NCBI RefSeq assembly: GCF_012273895.1
Contig: NC_052103.1
Coordinates: 3,906,001 to 3,970,000 of the forward strand
Length of the DNA stretch: 64,000 nt
DNA from: Zerene cesonia
Lineage: Eukaryota; Arthropoda; Insecta; Lepidoptera; Pieridae
Direction: 5' to 3'
Under the pieces are notes generated by a model, which was not told the origin of the DNA, did no database searches, and was given only the letters and a program-made list of their open reading frames with translations. The position numbers and the translations under genes were made by a program. Shown in pieces: positions 47,596 through 59,888 of this stretch (position 1 is the stretch's first letter; each line of letters starts with the position of its first letter).

Positions 47596-50500
47596 ATCCC
47601 CCAGTTCAGTGATACAATGGTGTGCTGAAGACAATGTGTTTGTGTGCTGTGAATATGAATGTGAAACCAAATTGATCATACTGTAAGTTTAATTTACGTT
47701 AGTTAGAACTAATTCGTTAACAGAATCCTCCGATTTATAATTTATAAGTGCACTTCCTTAAATGCATTTTCTGTACTTGTAGTCTTGACATCTGACAGAT
47801 TATAAAAACTTTTCTGAAATACCCAATGTGTCAGCTTTATATTCTTATAGTTTTGTCCCTTCTTTCTGCAGTTACGAGAAATCCTTTGCTAGAATGAGAA
47901 ACAATAAAGGAATTTAGTTCACATTGCTATATGGAGAGAGTGAACAAGGCTTTTTACTAAAGTATTTTAGGATTATAAAAGGGGACTATAGGAATATGAA
48001 GACAACTTAAAAAAAAATACTTAAACAGAGGACTTCTTATATGAATTATTATTATCGCTTAAGCACACCAATATTTTAAATTATTGAACCTCATTCACTT
48101 GACAGTATGCTGTGTAACATATCAGAAAATTACATTGTTTGTTAAAAATACTGTGAAGTATCTGTACACAGATAATTTTAAAGTTTGTGAACTATGAAAT
48201 TTTACTCTTCCATATAAAAATTTACATATATCCATATAAAAATTCACATCTCTGCTGGTAAAAAGACTCATTTTTTACTTAATATCAAATATCATTATAA
48301 TTAGATTAATATTAACACTCGCAACTTAATTGAAGAGAGAATGGTAAATGAATTGAATTTATAAAATAACAATAGATATCAATATATGGTTATTTAAGTG
48401 TTGTCATTAACTTCATAAAAACTAAATTAATCAGTTTGAACTATGCCATATAACTGGTAAGAATTTAGACATTTTAATGCTTAAGGGTTATGGAGATAAA
48501 AAATAATGTTTGTGGCATTTCTTAAGCATCATTTATCGGTATTTCGATTGTAATAACATAATAAATATCTATCTGTATGGGTGAAATTAGAACCAAATTA
48601 TGATACGTAATTATGAATGTAACTCTTCTAAACTTCAGAGTGAAAATAACGATTGAAATATTGTATATATTTAATTAATTACTACTATTTGAAGAAATTG
48701 TAATGTTTGATGCAAACATTATGATATATTTTTTTGTGCCAACTTTGAAGCACATTTTGTATATGCACAAAATTATTTATTATCAAATAGTTAAAGATAT
48801 TTCGATTTTATTGCATGCTGTTGCATTTTTTATATATATTTTATTTGTTTCTTTGTTACATTTCGAAGTCAATAAAACCTGGGCGTTCTGATGAACAATA
48901 TCTTATAAGTTGCATTATATTATAATTTATTTGAATTAGACAACAGATGAAAAATAGAATTTTTTCCCCCTTGGCATTATTTAAAATATACTCAAATTAC
49001 AATTGGTTGTTTTGAATATTCATAAAGTATGAATCCTGTAGAGATCAAAGTATGTTTGCTCATAGGTAAATAAGATTTTCCACAAATCTGTGTAATAATA
49101 GCAATATTGATTACTCATTGTTGTTTTGTGACTGAGCAATAATTGACTTTTCTTGTATGGCCTATGTGAAATTAAATTATTTTCAAAGCAATAAGTTACT
49201 GTATTATACTTGGAAGAATACATTTTAGTTTCATGACAATTCAGGATTGGTTTTGTTGTATTTTTAGTTCTAGTCGCTTCTTAGATATAAGTATCTTGTA
49301 AACAATAATTATTGTGACCGACATTTTTCTCAATTATTGAGGCTAAATAGTTCATTAAAATAGTAATGTCTAAAGCTTGTTGGAACCAATGAATCACTTT
49401 AAATTTAATTTAGTATGTTTGGTCCTTACCGTTTCTTTCTTTATAGACAAGTTTTGTGTGTAGAAAATTAACACAATTATGAATATAAATACTAGCTAAA
49501 CCTAGGTTATACATAATTAGGTCTTAATGTTATCTTTTGACATACTAATCACTTGACATTGTAATTTTAATGGGACAGTACGAGCAGCTAATACACTAGC
49601 TTGGCACATTTCTTAGAATAATTTTCAATTATCTAATTATAATCAAATGTAAAAATTGCATTTTTTTAGTTATTTCACTCCACACCGGTCCCGTTTTTAT
49701 ATTAAAAATAAACAATTTGCTAACCCATTTTATTGGATTTCAAGCTTGTCTCAGAAGTTATGTAAAAATTAATCTGCGAGGATAGCGAATTGTTTGAACA
49801 TATAAGAACGGAACATAAATATTTTAAAATAATTGTAAATAATTAGTATCTAAGTACCGACTCTGGTCACAGTATGCGAGGTCGGGATGGCCGCCTATAG
49901 TATTAGCCTAAGAAATCAACATTGGTATCAAAGTATTAAGGTACAAAAATGTATACTTGTCAAAATTTTGTGAAACTAAATGTTTGAAAAGGGCCTTTTC
50001 CACGTCACACAATCATCCTGCTTTGTAGGTTTTTAATTGAAAAGTTACAAAATTCTATGACATAGTTTGAGTTTTTCACTATATTATAGCAAATAGCAGT
50101 GTCTATTATGTAGATTATAAGAGTTAAGGTATTCAACTTGTAATTTAATATATTATAATATCAAATATTAGATTTTTCGTACTTTCACTGTAAAGCTATA
50201 AATCATTTCAAATTGTGGACCTTCATTTTTAGAAGTTGGTTGGAAAAGGCTTTTCCACATAACATATTTTTTGTCTATTCAACATTATCAATAGTAATAG
50301 CTCAATTGCACTACAAATAAAATAGTTGATGTTTATTAATTGTAAAATTTTGTCATGTGTATGTTTTTGTCGTCTGTGTGTAAATATAATATCATATTCA
50401 ATATCTAGGTGTATCTATAGTACATAAGCATTGTGTGCCTCTGTGTATAGTTGGTTAGGTATTAAAAACATTAACTTGTCATTTACGACACAAAATTGTG

Positions 50501-50720
50501 TATTTCTTTATGTAGATAATTTAGAATAAGATTGAGAATTTTGAAAGACTTGGCTAAGCTCGCATGCTGGCAACTGGTTGGCAAGAGATGGTGATATTAT
50601 AGCTAATTATAATAAGATATAGATGTTATGTGAAATTGACGTTAAAGAGTCTTATTGTATCATTGGTTACCATAAGCACGTATAGTATTTGAAATAAATA
50701 TTTACATTGAGATGAGATGT
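47596..50720 (+). other. Probable KDM2 3' UTR
   Basis: AT-rich sequence without a supportable frame or repeat ends. Poly(A) signals AATAAA at 47903-47908 (proximal, about 470 bp after the stop) and 50693-50698 (distal, followed by a GT-rich stretch GAGATGAGATGTGTTTTATT) are the best candidates, giving a short and a roughly 3.3-kb UTR. Which is used cannot be told from sequence. Confidence 0.4.
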
Positions 50721-53439
50721 GTTTTATTTCTTGAATTACCAAAATTTACTCTTATTCCAGATGGAACGTTTTTCCTACTTAGGTACTAGATGTTTGAGTA
50801 GATTTTTTGACATAATCTAAACTTGAGAGTGAAAGATGTCATGTTTTTTAATTGAACAAACTTCACTACAGTCTGGTAGTAGTAACCTAGATAGATAGAT
50901 TGTAGTAGTAGAGTGATTGAAGTGTTATGAACATTTTATGCTAAACTTTAATAAATATTTAGATTTCTAACGAATAGTGAGATTCTAAATGTTGTTATAA
51001 CTCGTTATGTGAGAAATAAGCGTGGGCATTTTTATTGTAATTACAAATATCGAAAAATTACGTTTTATTAAACCTAATTGTGACGCTAACAGCTCATTGC
51101 AGTTCGACTGGTCAAACCTAGATTTCATAAAATTAAATTTTCGAAGGTAATTTGATCAAATGAATTGGTCCTAGGGCCAAATTCCTCATGCATTTGAACA
51201 CTTAGAACTTAGATGCCAGACAGATTAACTAGTTAAACCTAGGAGCACTGAAGTTGCGAGATCTTACTATAACAAATATTATGTCGCCGAATGATTGGAA
51301 TGTCTCACTCGCGAGACTGTCATCTGTCGACATATTGTGATCCGTAACATTGTTCAAAAAACTCATAAATATATCGTAGTTATCTATCATGTCAAGCGTC
51401 TATCCCCAGCGTCAGCCACGTGCAAAATGCGTGTAGATGGAGTCTCGCATGCTTTGGTAGAGCTTAATATATATCTAGGCTAAACGTCTTAGCCAATTCC
51501 CTATTTATTTACCTATGTTTATTGTCAATCTTGACTGAAGAAATTAATACACTGATTAGTAGAGTATTAAGTCCAGCCAATTTAAACAATATAAATTTTT
51601 GACAGACAGACAGACTGAGACAAATTTTTGCAGAGAAATTAAAATTAAAGTGCCCAAAGTCCCCATCGATCCCATGTGTGTTTCGACACTTATTTGAGGT
51701 GAAAGATCAAAATTATTAATTAAAAGGTTTTATTTACCACATATTACGCCAGATCAAAGTTGTAGATCTTTAGTGGACTTTTATTGCACGTCTGAATCGT
51801 GCAATTGAAATGTTAGTAGCGAAACTATATAGCTACTTTCATAATATACGTATTATTTCTTGTCGAAAGCCGTTGTTCATACATAACAGCTAGCCGGAGA
51901 GCCTCCTACACATAATACATTATACAATATCATACAATAATTGAAACGTATATACGTAGATAGGTACGTCCGTACTACGGACTCCGTAGACATTTATATA
52001 CTACCAACACAACAAAAACCGTCCCCTAAAGATAAGGCTAAAGAATTTCTACTTCAACACGTACTCATAAGAAATGAGAGGCGTCGAGATTAATCGAGAA
52101 TCCAATTACGTTTTCGAAATTTCTCATTTTTCCCCAGTGCAGGTTCAAAGCTCAAAGAAAATTATTTCCTTCGCCCCTGAAGAAATGAAAAATAAACGTG
52201 TCGATACGGGGAGCGACGAGCGTCGCTAGAAAAAATGGCGGGAGTCTTAGAAAGCGAAAAGAAAAATGTGAAAATGTGAGTGTGAAAGAGAAAGCACTAA
52301 GGTTATGTTCCGTCGAGGGTTTACATTTCACACGCCCGCCTTGAGGGATCTACAAATGAGTCTATAACGCCTTTTTTTCTTTTTTACATCATCTCCATTC
52401 TTAAGAAGATAAATAATGTAGTAGATAGATTAGAAAGAGAAATTGAAAATTAAAAAAATAAAAAGAATTTACGTAAATAATTAAAAAGTTGATATCTTCG
52501 TGATTTGTCCGACTGTTGATCGTTGACAGATTTAGAAATAAATAAAAGTACCAACTACCAAGGTTACCTACAGAAATAAATCTTAGACAACATTCACATG
52601 TTTATTTCTCAGAAGATAAATAGTAGGTACTTATGAATTAGCTATAGATATTATGTGCCTAAGTGAAATTAAAAAAATATATTTAATAACTGTTGGTTTA
52701 TTTTTATACTTCGTTTACTTGGTATACTAATGGCAACAGTATAACATAATTGTTTATTTCTCATTAATTTTCCTTGTTTAAAGGAGATTAGAAGTTATTA
52801 TAACACTTTAAATTATAGGTAAAGTATTTACTACATAATTGAAAGTAGAAAATCCTTCTTAGTGCACGATAATCTCGGGCCAAAATAAATGCTAAACAGT
52901 TATACGAGCATATTTACAAGAAAAATAACGCAAGTTCAATATTTTGTCTCAAGTCACGTAATTTTAACCGTAGGCAACTTATCACTCGTAACGGTGTAGA
53001 TATAATTATCAAGTCTAATGCTTACCTAACACAAACAAAGTATATAAAATATATATAATGAGTTTTTATTTCACTACTATTATAACTATACAAGAAAGAA
53101 AATTTAATTTAATTTAAAACACGTCACGCTTTTAATTATAATTTATTTTCCGTAAGCTTTCTTTATGAATATTATGATATTTTGTTTGTAAAAACCTAAA
53201 CAAAATATTCCGTCCTACGTTAATTCTATTTCCAGATATATATAAATAAATTGTACATAAAAGTTTACTAGCCTCATCGCACTCGTAGTCTTTCGAGAGA
53301 ATACTCGTAGTCATACGAGAAGCAGAAACCATGCACGGAACTATTTCACATTCAGTGAACTCTGCACAAAACAAACATTGAAGTTTTTTCAATATGACAG
53401 TAATTCTAGCATTGTAGGCAAGTTGACAGGATAATAGCG
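50721..53439. other. Intergenic DNA; one weak candidate first exon
   Basis: No secure gene. About 52080-52330 is less AT-rich and contains the candidate exon listed next. The rest is AT-rich, with a short (GACA)n run near 51600. Confidence 0.4.
52235..52275 (+). CDS. Possible first coding exon of an unidentified downstream gene
   Basis: ATG in a good context (AAAAAATGGCG) opens 13 codons (MAGVLESEKKNVK) plus two bases, ending at a donor GTGAGT. It sits in a locally GC-richer block, as 5' exons often do here. No second exon in phase was found in the remaining 11.7 kb, and 13 codons cannot identify a family. It may be chance. Confidence 0.2.
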
Positions 53440-53535
53440 GGTTAGTGAGGTTAGTGCGATAGTATCGATCTGACTCGAACCCGGTACCGCACGCGAGCTC
53501 ACCGCTAACCACTGATTCTCGCGTCCTACAAGTGA
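53440..53535 (-). mobile_element. tRNA-like SINE head, minus strand
   Basis: On the minus strand TGGTTAGCGGTGAGCTCG resembles a pol III A-box and GGGTTCGAGTC a B-box, about 20-30 nt apart. This is the usual head of a tRNA-derived SINE. No tRNA cloverleaf is formed. The 126-codon open frame overlapping it is not gene-like. Confidence 0.35.
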
Positions 53536-53589
53536 CGTGCGTCAGGTACAGTCGTGTGGTGAAACGTTAATAATAATTATTAACTTTTT

Positions 53590-53908
53590 ACTGTGGGATT
53601 CGAGCATGCTTCGGTACGAATTGGGCCAGCTCGCACCGAGGACGTACCACACCCCCACAGAAAACCGGCGTGAAATAATAGCTTGCTATTGTGTTTCGTA
53701 CGGGGGTACGCCTATTTCCTTCTCCTCGCCCTTCCCTGTCCATTCCTTCTTTCCCATCATCAATCCTTTCCTTATCCCTTATCCCTTAAAAGCGGGCAGC
53801 GCATTCTCAGAGGTCTGAACTTCTGCGAATGTTCATGGGCGGTGGTGAATCGTTTACCATTAGGTGAACCACCAGCTCAGTTGCCCGCTAGGACATAAAA
53901 AAAAATAA
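53590..53908 (+). mobile_element. Lepidoptera-type SINE-like retroposon
   Basis: Contains the string of motifs typical of a very common lepidopteran retroposon: TTCGAGCATGCTTCGGTACG, GAATTGGGCCAGCTCGC, GAAAACCGGCGTGAAATAAT, TGTTTCGTACGGGGGTACGC, a C/T-rich stretch, AAAAGCGGGCAGCGCATTC, ATGGGCGGTGGTGAATCG, TTGCCCGCT and an A-tail. Family recognition is from memory. A partial copy is at 46665-46800. The 93- and 71-codon frames here are incidental. Confidence 0.6.
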
Positions 53909-53911
53909 TAA

Positions 53912-53960
53912 CTAGCTGTGCCCCGCGGTTTCACTCGCCTGCAAAAGCAAGTATGCTATG
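53912..53960 (-). mobile_element. Truncated Helitron 3' end, minus orientation
   Basis: Begins CTAGCTGTGCCCCGCGGTTT, the reverse complement of the Lep1-like hairpin-CTAG end, immediately after the A-tail of the SINE-like element. The remainder of the Helitron is not recognisable. Confidence 0.5.
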
Positions 53961-56900
53961 GATAATGTGTAATTCTGATACAAAAGCTTCAGTAACATCA
54001 AAAAGCCGTTCTTTGGTTTATCTGTTGTTTTTGCGTGAAAAAGCAATCCAATTCCTTTCTTATAAAATGGCGTTACAAGTATATTGGTAGACTATCTAAT
54101 TGGTAGACATCGACTACAAAAGTTGCAAGTAAAGGAAAATGCCAAGGATCTCTACTTTATAAACCTCCCGAAACAAAATCGAACTGCACCGTCCGTGTTT
54201 GTATGACATTGAAATGTATTAGGTACAAATACTCCACAGATCTTGTATTTTTTCCCTTTTTTTACAAATGTAATACTGACAGCAACTATAACATACGACT
54301 CAATATATTATGATCTAGTTGTGTTTGAATTCTTTTGCGCAGTATCTGTGAAAACCTTCACCTAATTAACCAATTAGACGCGATGTTTTGACGTGGGAAT
54401 TTAAAAGATTTTTCAATTACGATCCGCTCCTATTGGTAGAAGCAGGCTATATACCTTCCTGATAAATGTGCTACCAATACATTATTTTTTAACACATATC
54501 AACTCTTACAAACATACGAAGTCTTCAGCGTATTATTACAGTTTTCCAAATAGCTTTTGTAGTAGATTGTATTCTAAGGTTTCGGTTAGATTGAGTGGCA
54601 GGCACGCGACTCGTGGCGTGCTCTAACGTGCATCGTCTAATGCTACATCGCTGTGATTTTATATGTTTCGTGATTTGTTACAAATTACATGAGTGTTACA
54701 GTCAATGTTGAATTTAGTGGTAGCACAGATAACATAATACTAGTGGTTGTAAAAACATTAATGACATTTGCGCATATTTGATTTAAAAAACGAAATTTTA
54801 ATATTGATTTTTGCATTATGAGATTTATATTTATTACAGTGCATTTGTTTGAAAATCGAAAAAATAATCTATAACCTATCACATTATAAATCTTAGTTAA
54901 ATAATCAGTACGTACTGACGTCATTGAGTTGTTATAAAAAATGTCGTGTCATAAGAAACTTCTTCACGATACTTCAAGGTTGTTTACATAAACTTTATAT
55001 TAAGGAAAGAATTTTTTGATATTTTAGTGGGTGAAAATGATATATTATGAACACCCTGAAGGTAAGCAGCGCAAAGTAATCGCCACATGTGTCTCTAAAC
55101 ATGATAGATTGAACCACAGTTGCCTACACACCATACGACGCAATTAGCTGCACTGAAAAAATGGCATTGCATTAAAAACACTGAAAGAAACAAGTGCAAT
55201 TGTACATTCGTTGTTAAAATAATACACAGTACATGCACATGCAATTTCTAAGAACTCCAATTTAATTAGTTTTGTGAACTTTCCACTCTATTATTTACTG
55301 AGGAATAGGTTTTTAAGCTTTTGTTAACGACCTGTAACCAAAAGCGATGTTATTGACATTGAATTTGTACCCATGTAAAGATAAACTTGTATTACGTAGG
55401 GGGCTCTAAATAAGCGTATATTTGTGCACTTTCACTAAATTCACCGATTGTTGTATACCTTTAAATTCAATCACGAAGACGCATCACAAACAGTCGAGCG
55501 CAGTGCAAGCGGGTGTCAGTAGCTACGCGCCGAGTATTCCCTGAAGTTATTATGGCCCAGTGAACCGAGTAACGAAGCTGGGCCCACTGTAAATAATATA
55601 TCGCGATATTACAAGCATACCTCTCATTACCTCATAGAAATCTTGAGACCTTCTTAACGCATTTTTGTTGCGAAAAATACATATATAGTTTTTTTGTTAA
55701 CTGCTCGTAGTTACTTATCATTTTATATATTTTAGTTTTTAAAACATAAATGTTGAATTGTCTGTACTTTGTAGTTAACACTTTGCAATATACATTTTTA
55801 TTTCGTTTCGGATATTGAATGGTGTACAAAATGCTAAGTGTTTTTAATTCATTCATTTCATTCAATTTGCTTAATAACTTTTGCTGATAAATCTATAGTT
55901 TCTAATAACATATGAGCGACTTTAATACGAAACTTAAAATGGTACTAAGGGACTTTACAATGTTGTGCATAAAATTATCCTTACGTATAAAATTAATAGA
56001 TATTCAGTGTCTTTTCTCGGTCCCAATTGAGTAATTTGACATACATATGTTAAAAAGATAAAAAAAAATCAGTAAATAGTTTAAACTTTTCTAACTTTAT
56101 TTCCGATAAATAATCATAATAATCTTAGGCCTTAGCCTGATGATAGGTCGTATAAACCGTGTGATATTGGTAAATAATGGTAAATTTGAGTTAATAACAT
56201 AACGATAAAATGTTGTAGATATTCAATTTTTTTTATTCATTACTAGTACTAGTTGACTCAGCCAATTTTAAAACACCATAAAACATCTTTTTGACATATG
56301 TTTATAATATATCAACCTATACTCGTTGTATGCTTTATAATATATCAACCTATACATGTAGTGATGACGTATGATGACGACGTTACGGTCTTGAATGTTA
56401 GTGATTGGATTTAGAAGCAAGTAAGTACATCTCATGATCTCGCACGAAAAAAGAATAATTCGTATTTAAGGTCTGACCATTTATCCTGAGTCTACGCTTT
56501 TAAATGTTTTATTCACAACAAGGAGGTAACATAACCGTGTTGGTATACTATCTAAACTTCCGTCCAATACCAACAACATTTTATTAGTCACAAAGGGGTG
56601 TAAGTATCAGCACACAATCAAACACGAATCTGGGGACATCTGTACATATAAATTGTCCCCGATCTTCGTAATCGTATGTACATAATGAAATGAGTGCAAT
56701 ATGCGTCCGCCATCCCTTGAGGCGCTAGCGTTCAACACTATGCTATGTGGATATTGGATAAGTTGAATGTGGTGTTAAAATATTATATTTTTTATTAATA
56801 CTAACCTCTCACGCTGATCTTGTTCTACATAGTTTGAAACAAATATTAAATAGCGCTCTCACTGAGAATAATTAAGACATGAGAATTTAATTAAAAAATT

Positions 56901-59711
56901 AAAATCATTTAAGTTGTCGCACACAACATTGTTCAAACAAAATTCTTCACAAACCCGTAAAATAAAGCTTTATATTCCTTAAAAAATATTGTGTTCTAAA
57001 ATACCTAAATGCCGATTAATATTATCTAATATATCATACAAATATGAATGAGCGTATTAATAAACATTCACTTGAACGTGAATGGAATAAAAGAGATTTT
57101 TTTAAACTTTCAAAATTTAACTTTCAATTACCGCGTCCATTTATCCAGTTTCATTACTTCATGCGAGAGCCTCCAGAGACTTCGCCCCGGCGCTCTGCGA
57201 TCAAGTCCTGATTTATTTGTCCCCGCGCACGGTACGATGGGCACAAGTGTGTTTACCAGCTATCGCTATTGTTTACTGTTCATTTATTTTTTACGCCGTG
57301 TTTGCTAATGGCCGGTTATAAATGTAGTTTTATGGAACATTTTAAATTTGGAACAGGTTCGTTTTTTTTAATAATGTACATGCATATCCCGTGTTTTTTG
57401 TTGTTTTCGTTCACATTAATTCCGGTGTTTGAATACTAAATTCAAAATATTCTAATTAAACTAGTAAAAAACGGTACTTTAGTCCGTGAAGTTTTCTGTT
57501 GTTATGTGGATACTATTTTTATGGTTAGGTAATAAAATATCTACACCTAAATTTAATAGTACCATACTTTTTAAAGTGTATCAGAAAAATGCATAAGATA
57601 TGGAAACATTGGATTAAATAATATATAAAATAAATTCATTATATGTATTAAATTAGGTTCTAGGAGTTACGAAAATTTTAAAAACTAGCGGTTCTATGCA
57701 GGCATTTGTGTTTTTATTGTTGCTCAAAACTTAGTAAATAATCATCTCACAAAAGAAATTTCAAAGCATTTAAATTATTAGAAATTTATTTAAAAAAAAA
57801 ATCTACTTATGAAACAATATTGTGATCAAACCTTATCAAGGTGTTACACAAGACCGAACTCGCGTGACATACCCGTGGGATATGCAAATAGAAGCACTAG
57901 TATTTCGCATTTATAATTCAAATCCAACCTAGCTTAGCGAATTTCAACCCCCAAGCCGCACACAATTGACGTTTCGCCCGCGTACCCTACTCTTTATGCG
58001 CGCGACATGAATGCACCGACTAATCTCGATCACGTGTCTGCCACGCGCTCGTCTCCTGCACACGACATCTAATGTAGAATCAGCTTTATAAATGAAGTTG
58101 CGAAATTATTACGCCATCCTGAACACGGCCTTAAACTGGCAGCATACGTGTCTTATTCGAATTTTCAAATTTTGGCGCTTAAACCGAAACCAAATGCAGA
58201 TAATAAAAAAGCGTAACCTTTATCTTAACTGATTGGATAATCTGTGTTCAAACGCTATAGTGTATCGTATCGGAAACAGAAATCTAAGCCCCGACATCCT
58301 GATTAAGTTTTCTGGGAGGGGCGGTGTGGATGGATAGGAAATTATAGTGATTTTTATGACGTCAGACTCATGTTTCCTTTGTCAGGGTAGTTTTTGGCAA
58401 AATCTGTCAAAAACCGGTCTTTCATCGTAATTATTGGCTATACAAACTGTACAGAATAGGCGGGGCTAATTTTGGTTACAAAGGGATTTTTGTAACAGAT
58501 TTCCATCTTTTATGGATTAATCGTATTTAGTTACCGCAATTTGAGGGAAAATCTTTAACGCAATGATGACAATGGGCAAATATAAATAATTGCATATTAT
58601 TTATATTTGCCCATTGTCAACATGTTATTTTAGTCTTTAAATTACACATAATATATGAATTTAGCTGCAAAACTACTTGCAACAGTTTCACAGGGTAATT
58701 CTAGAGCATTGATGTTTTAAGCAGTTTGACCCTTGCATACGAATGAGACGCCGGGGTTGATCGTTCATTACGTATTCATAGAAAGCGATGGCGGCGTTGC
58801 GAAAAACATAAAATGTTTCTTAAAGTCAACACCAAACTTTTATAATCAGATAAAAAACATTAGAAGAAAATATCTATCTATTTATTTAATCAATTCAACG
58901 GTAAATAGATTACATTTTTATTGATTAAGTGTTTACATTAAATGTCTTCAAATATTGATGGAAAAGGTAAAATAAAATAAAACAATATTATGTTCGTATG
59001 TTTATTTCTTAATTTTTAAATACATTTTAAGAAAATAAAAAGTGCTCTAGTAAAGAAGTAAGAAACAGTGTTTTTTCTAATATTTAACCGGAAAATATTG
59101 TTATTATAAATAGATTGATTAAACATATTCATTTACGTGCAGTATAATATTATGTAATCTACAATGTATTTCTTATAAGTGGCTTCCTCACAACTCAATT
59201 GCACACAATAAAATATTTAAAATTGCAATATGTGATGGATTCAAGTAATCAATTCGCTTATATCACATCGCGTGACATTGTTTGCTCGTCGCTTAACGGC
59301 AAATTCTGATATAATCGCGTCAATATTTACGCGAGCGATTGCTACTTAATCTGAAAATATCCGTTCAATATTCGTAATTCAGGGATTGAAAGCTGTTATT
59401 ATCGTTTTGTTGAGGGAGTAGAATAACGGATTGTATCAAAATACGTTTTTAGTACCTATGACAGCTAATTTTATGGTTCAAGGTTGGTTCAATTCGTATT
59501 TGGAACATGCATTTTGCATATATGTATTTCATTGGTCAATTATCTTTATGAGCAAGGTTGCATTTTGTCTTCTAGTGAAAGGGGTTAAAAAAACCCTTTA
59601 GGCAGGGTTTTTTTTTTAGTTAACTAATACAGGAGGACAAAAAAAAATTATGGTTCATTTCGTTGTCGGGCTTATAAAGTAATTAACTAATTATATTTCA
59701 ATAACTTAACT
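53961..59711. other. Intergenic DNA, no gene seen
   Basis: AT-rich with a few less AT-rich patches (about 55490-55570, 57150-57250, 57940-58070) that contain no convincing exon. ATATATCAACCTATAC repeats in tandem at about 56306-56356. A strong hairpin at 58567-58619 is listed separately. Confidence 0.4.
58567..58619. repeat. Perfect 24-bp hairpin, 5-nt loop
   Basis: TGACAATGGGCAAATATAAA begins the first arm (58567-58590). The loop is TGCAT and the second arm (58596-58619) is its exact reverse complement. A perfect stem of this length in unconstrained DNA suggests a recent origin. Confidence 0.85.
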
Positions 59712-59888
59712 TCCTACTAATATTATAAATGCGAAAGTTTGTAAGGATGTGTGTGTGTTTGTTGCTCTTTCACGCAAAATCTACTGAACCGATTGCTATA
59801 AAATTTGGAATAACATATAGGCAACTTTTTATCCAGATATTCCTACGGGATACGTACTTGCGCGAGAGAAAACGCCGGGGCGCAGCTA
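59712..59888 (+). mobile_element. Non-autonomous Helitron, Lep1-like, internally deleted
   Basis: Starts TCCTACTAATATTATAAATG and ends GGGGCGCAGCTAG. The ACGTAGACAGCTGGATAACT part present in the other copies is missing. The pre-terminal hairpin has decayed (CGCGAGAGAAAACGCCG). An imperfect palindrome (TTTAATAAAGCTATATATAT and its complement, 59893-59940) follows directly. Confidence 0.7.

Noticed and set aside
53132..53512. 126-codon minus-strand frame
   Set aside because: It overlaps a tRNA-like SINE head and has no recognisable domain.
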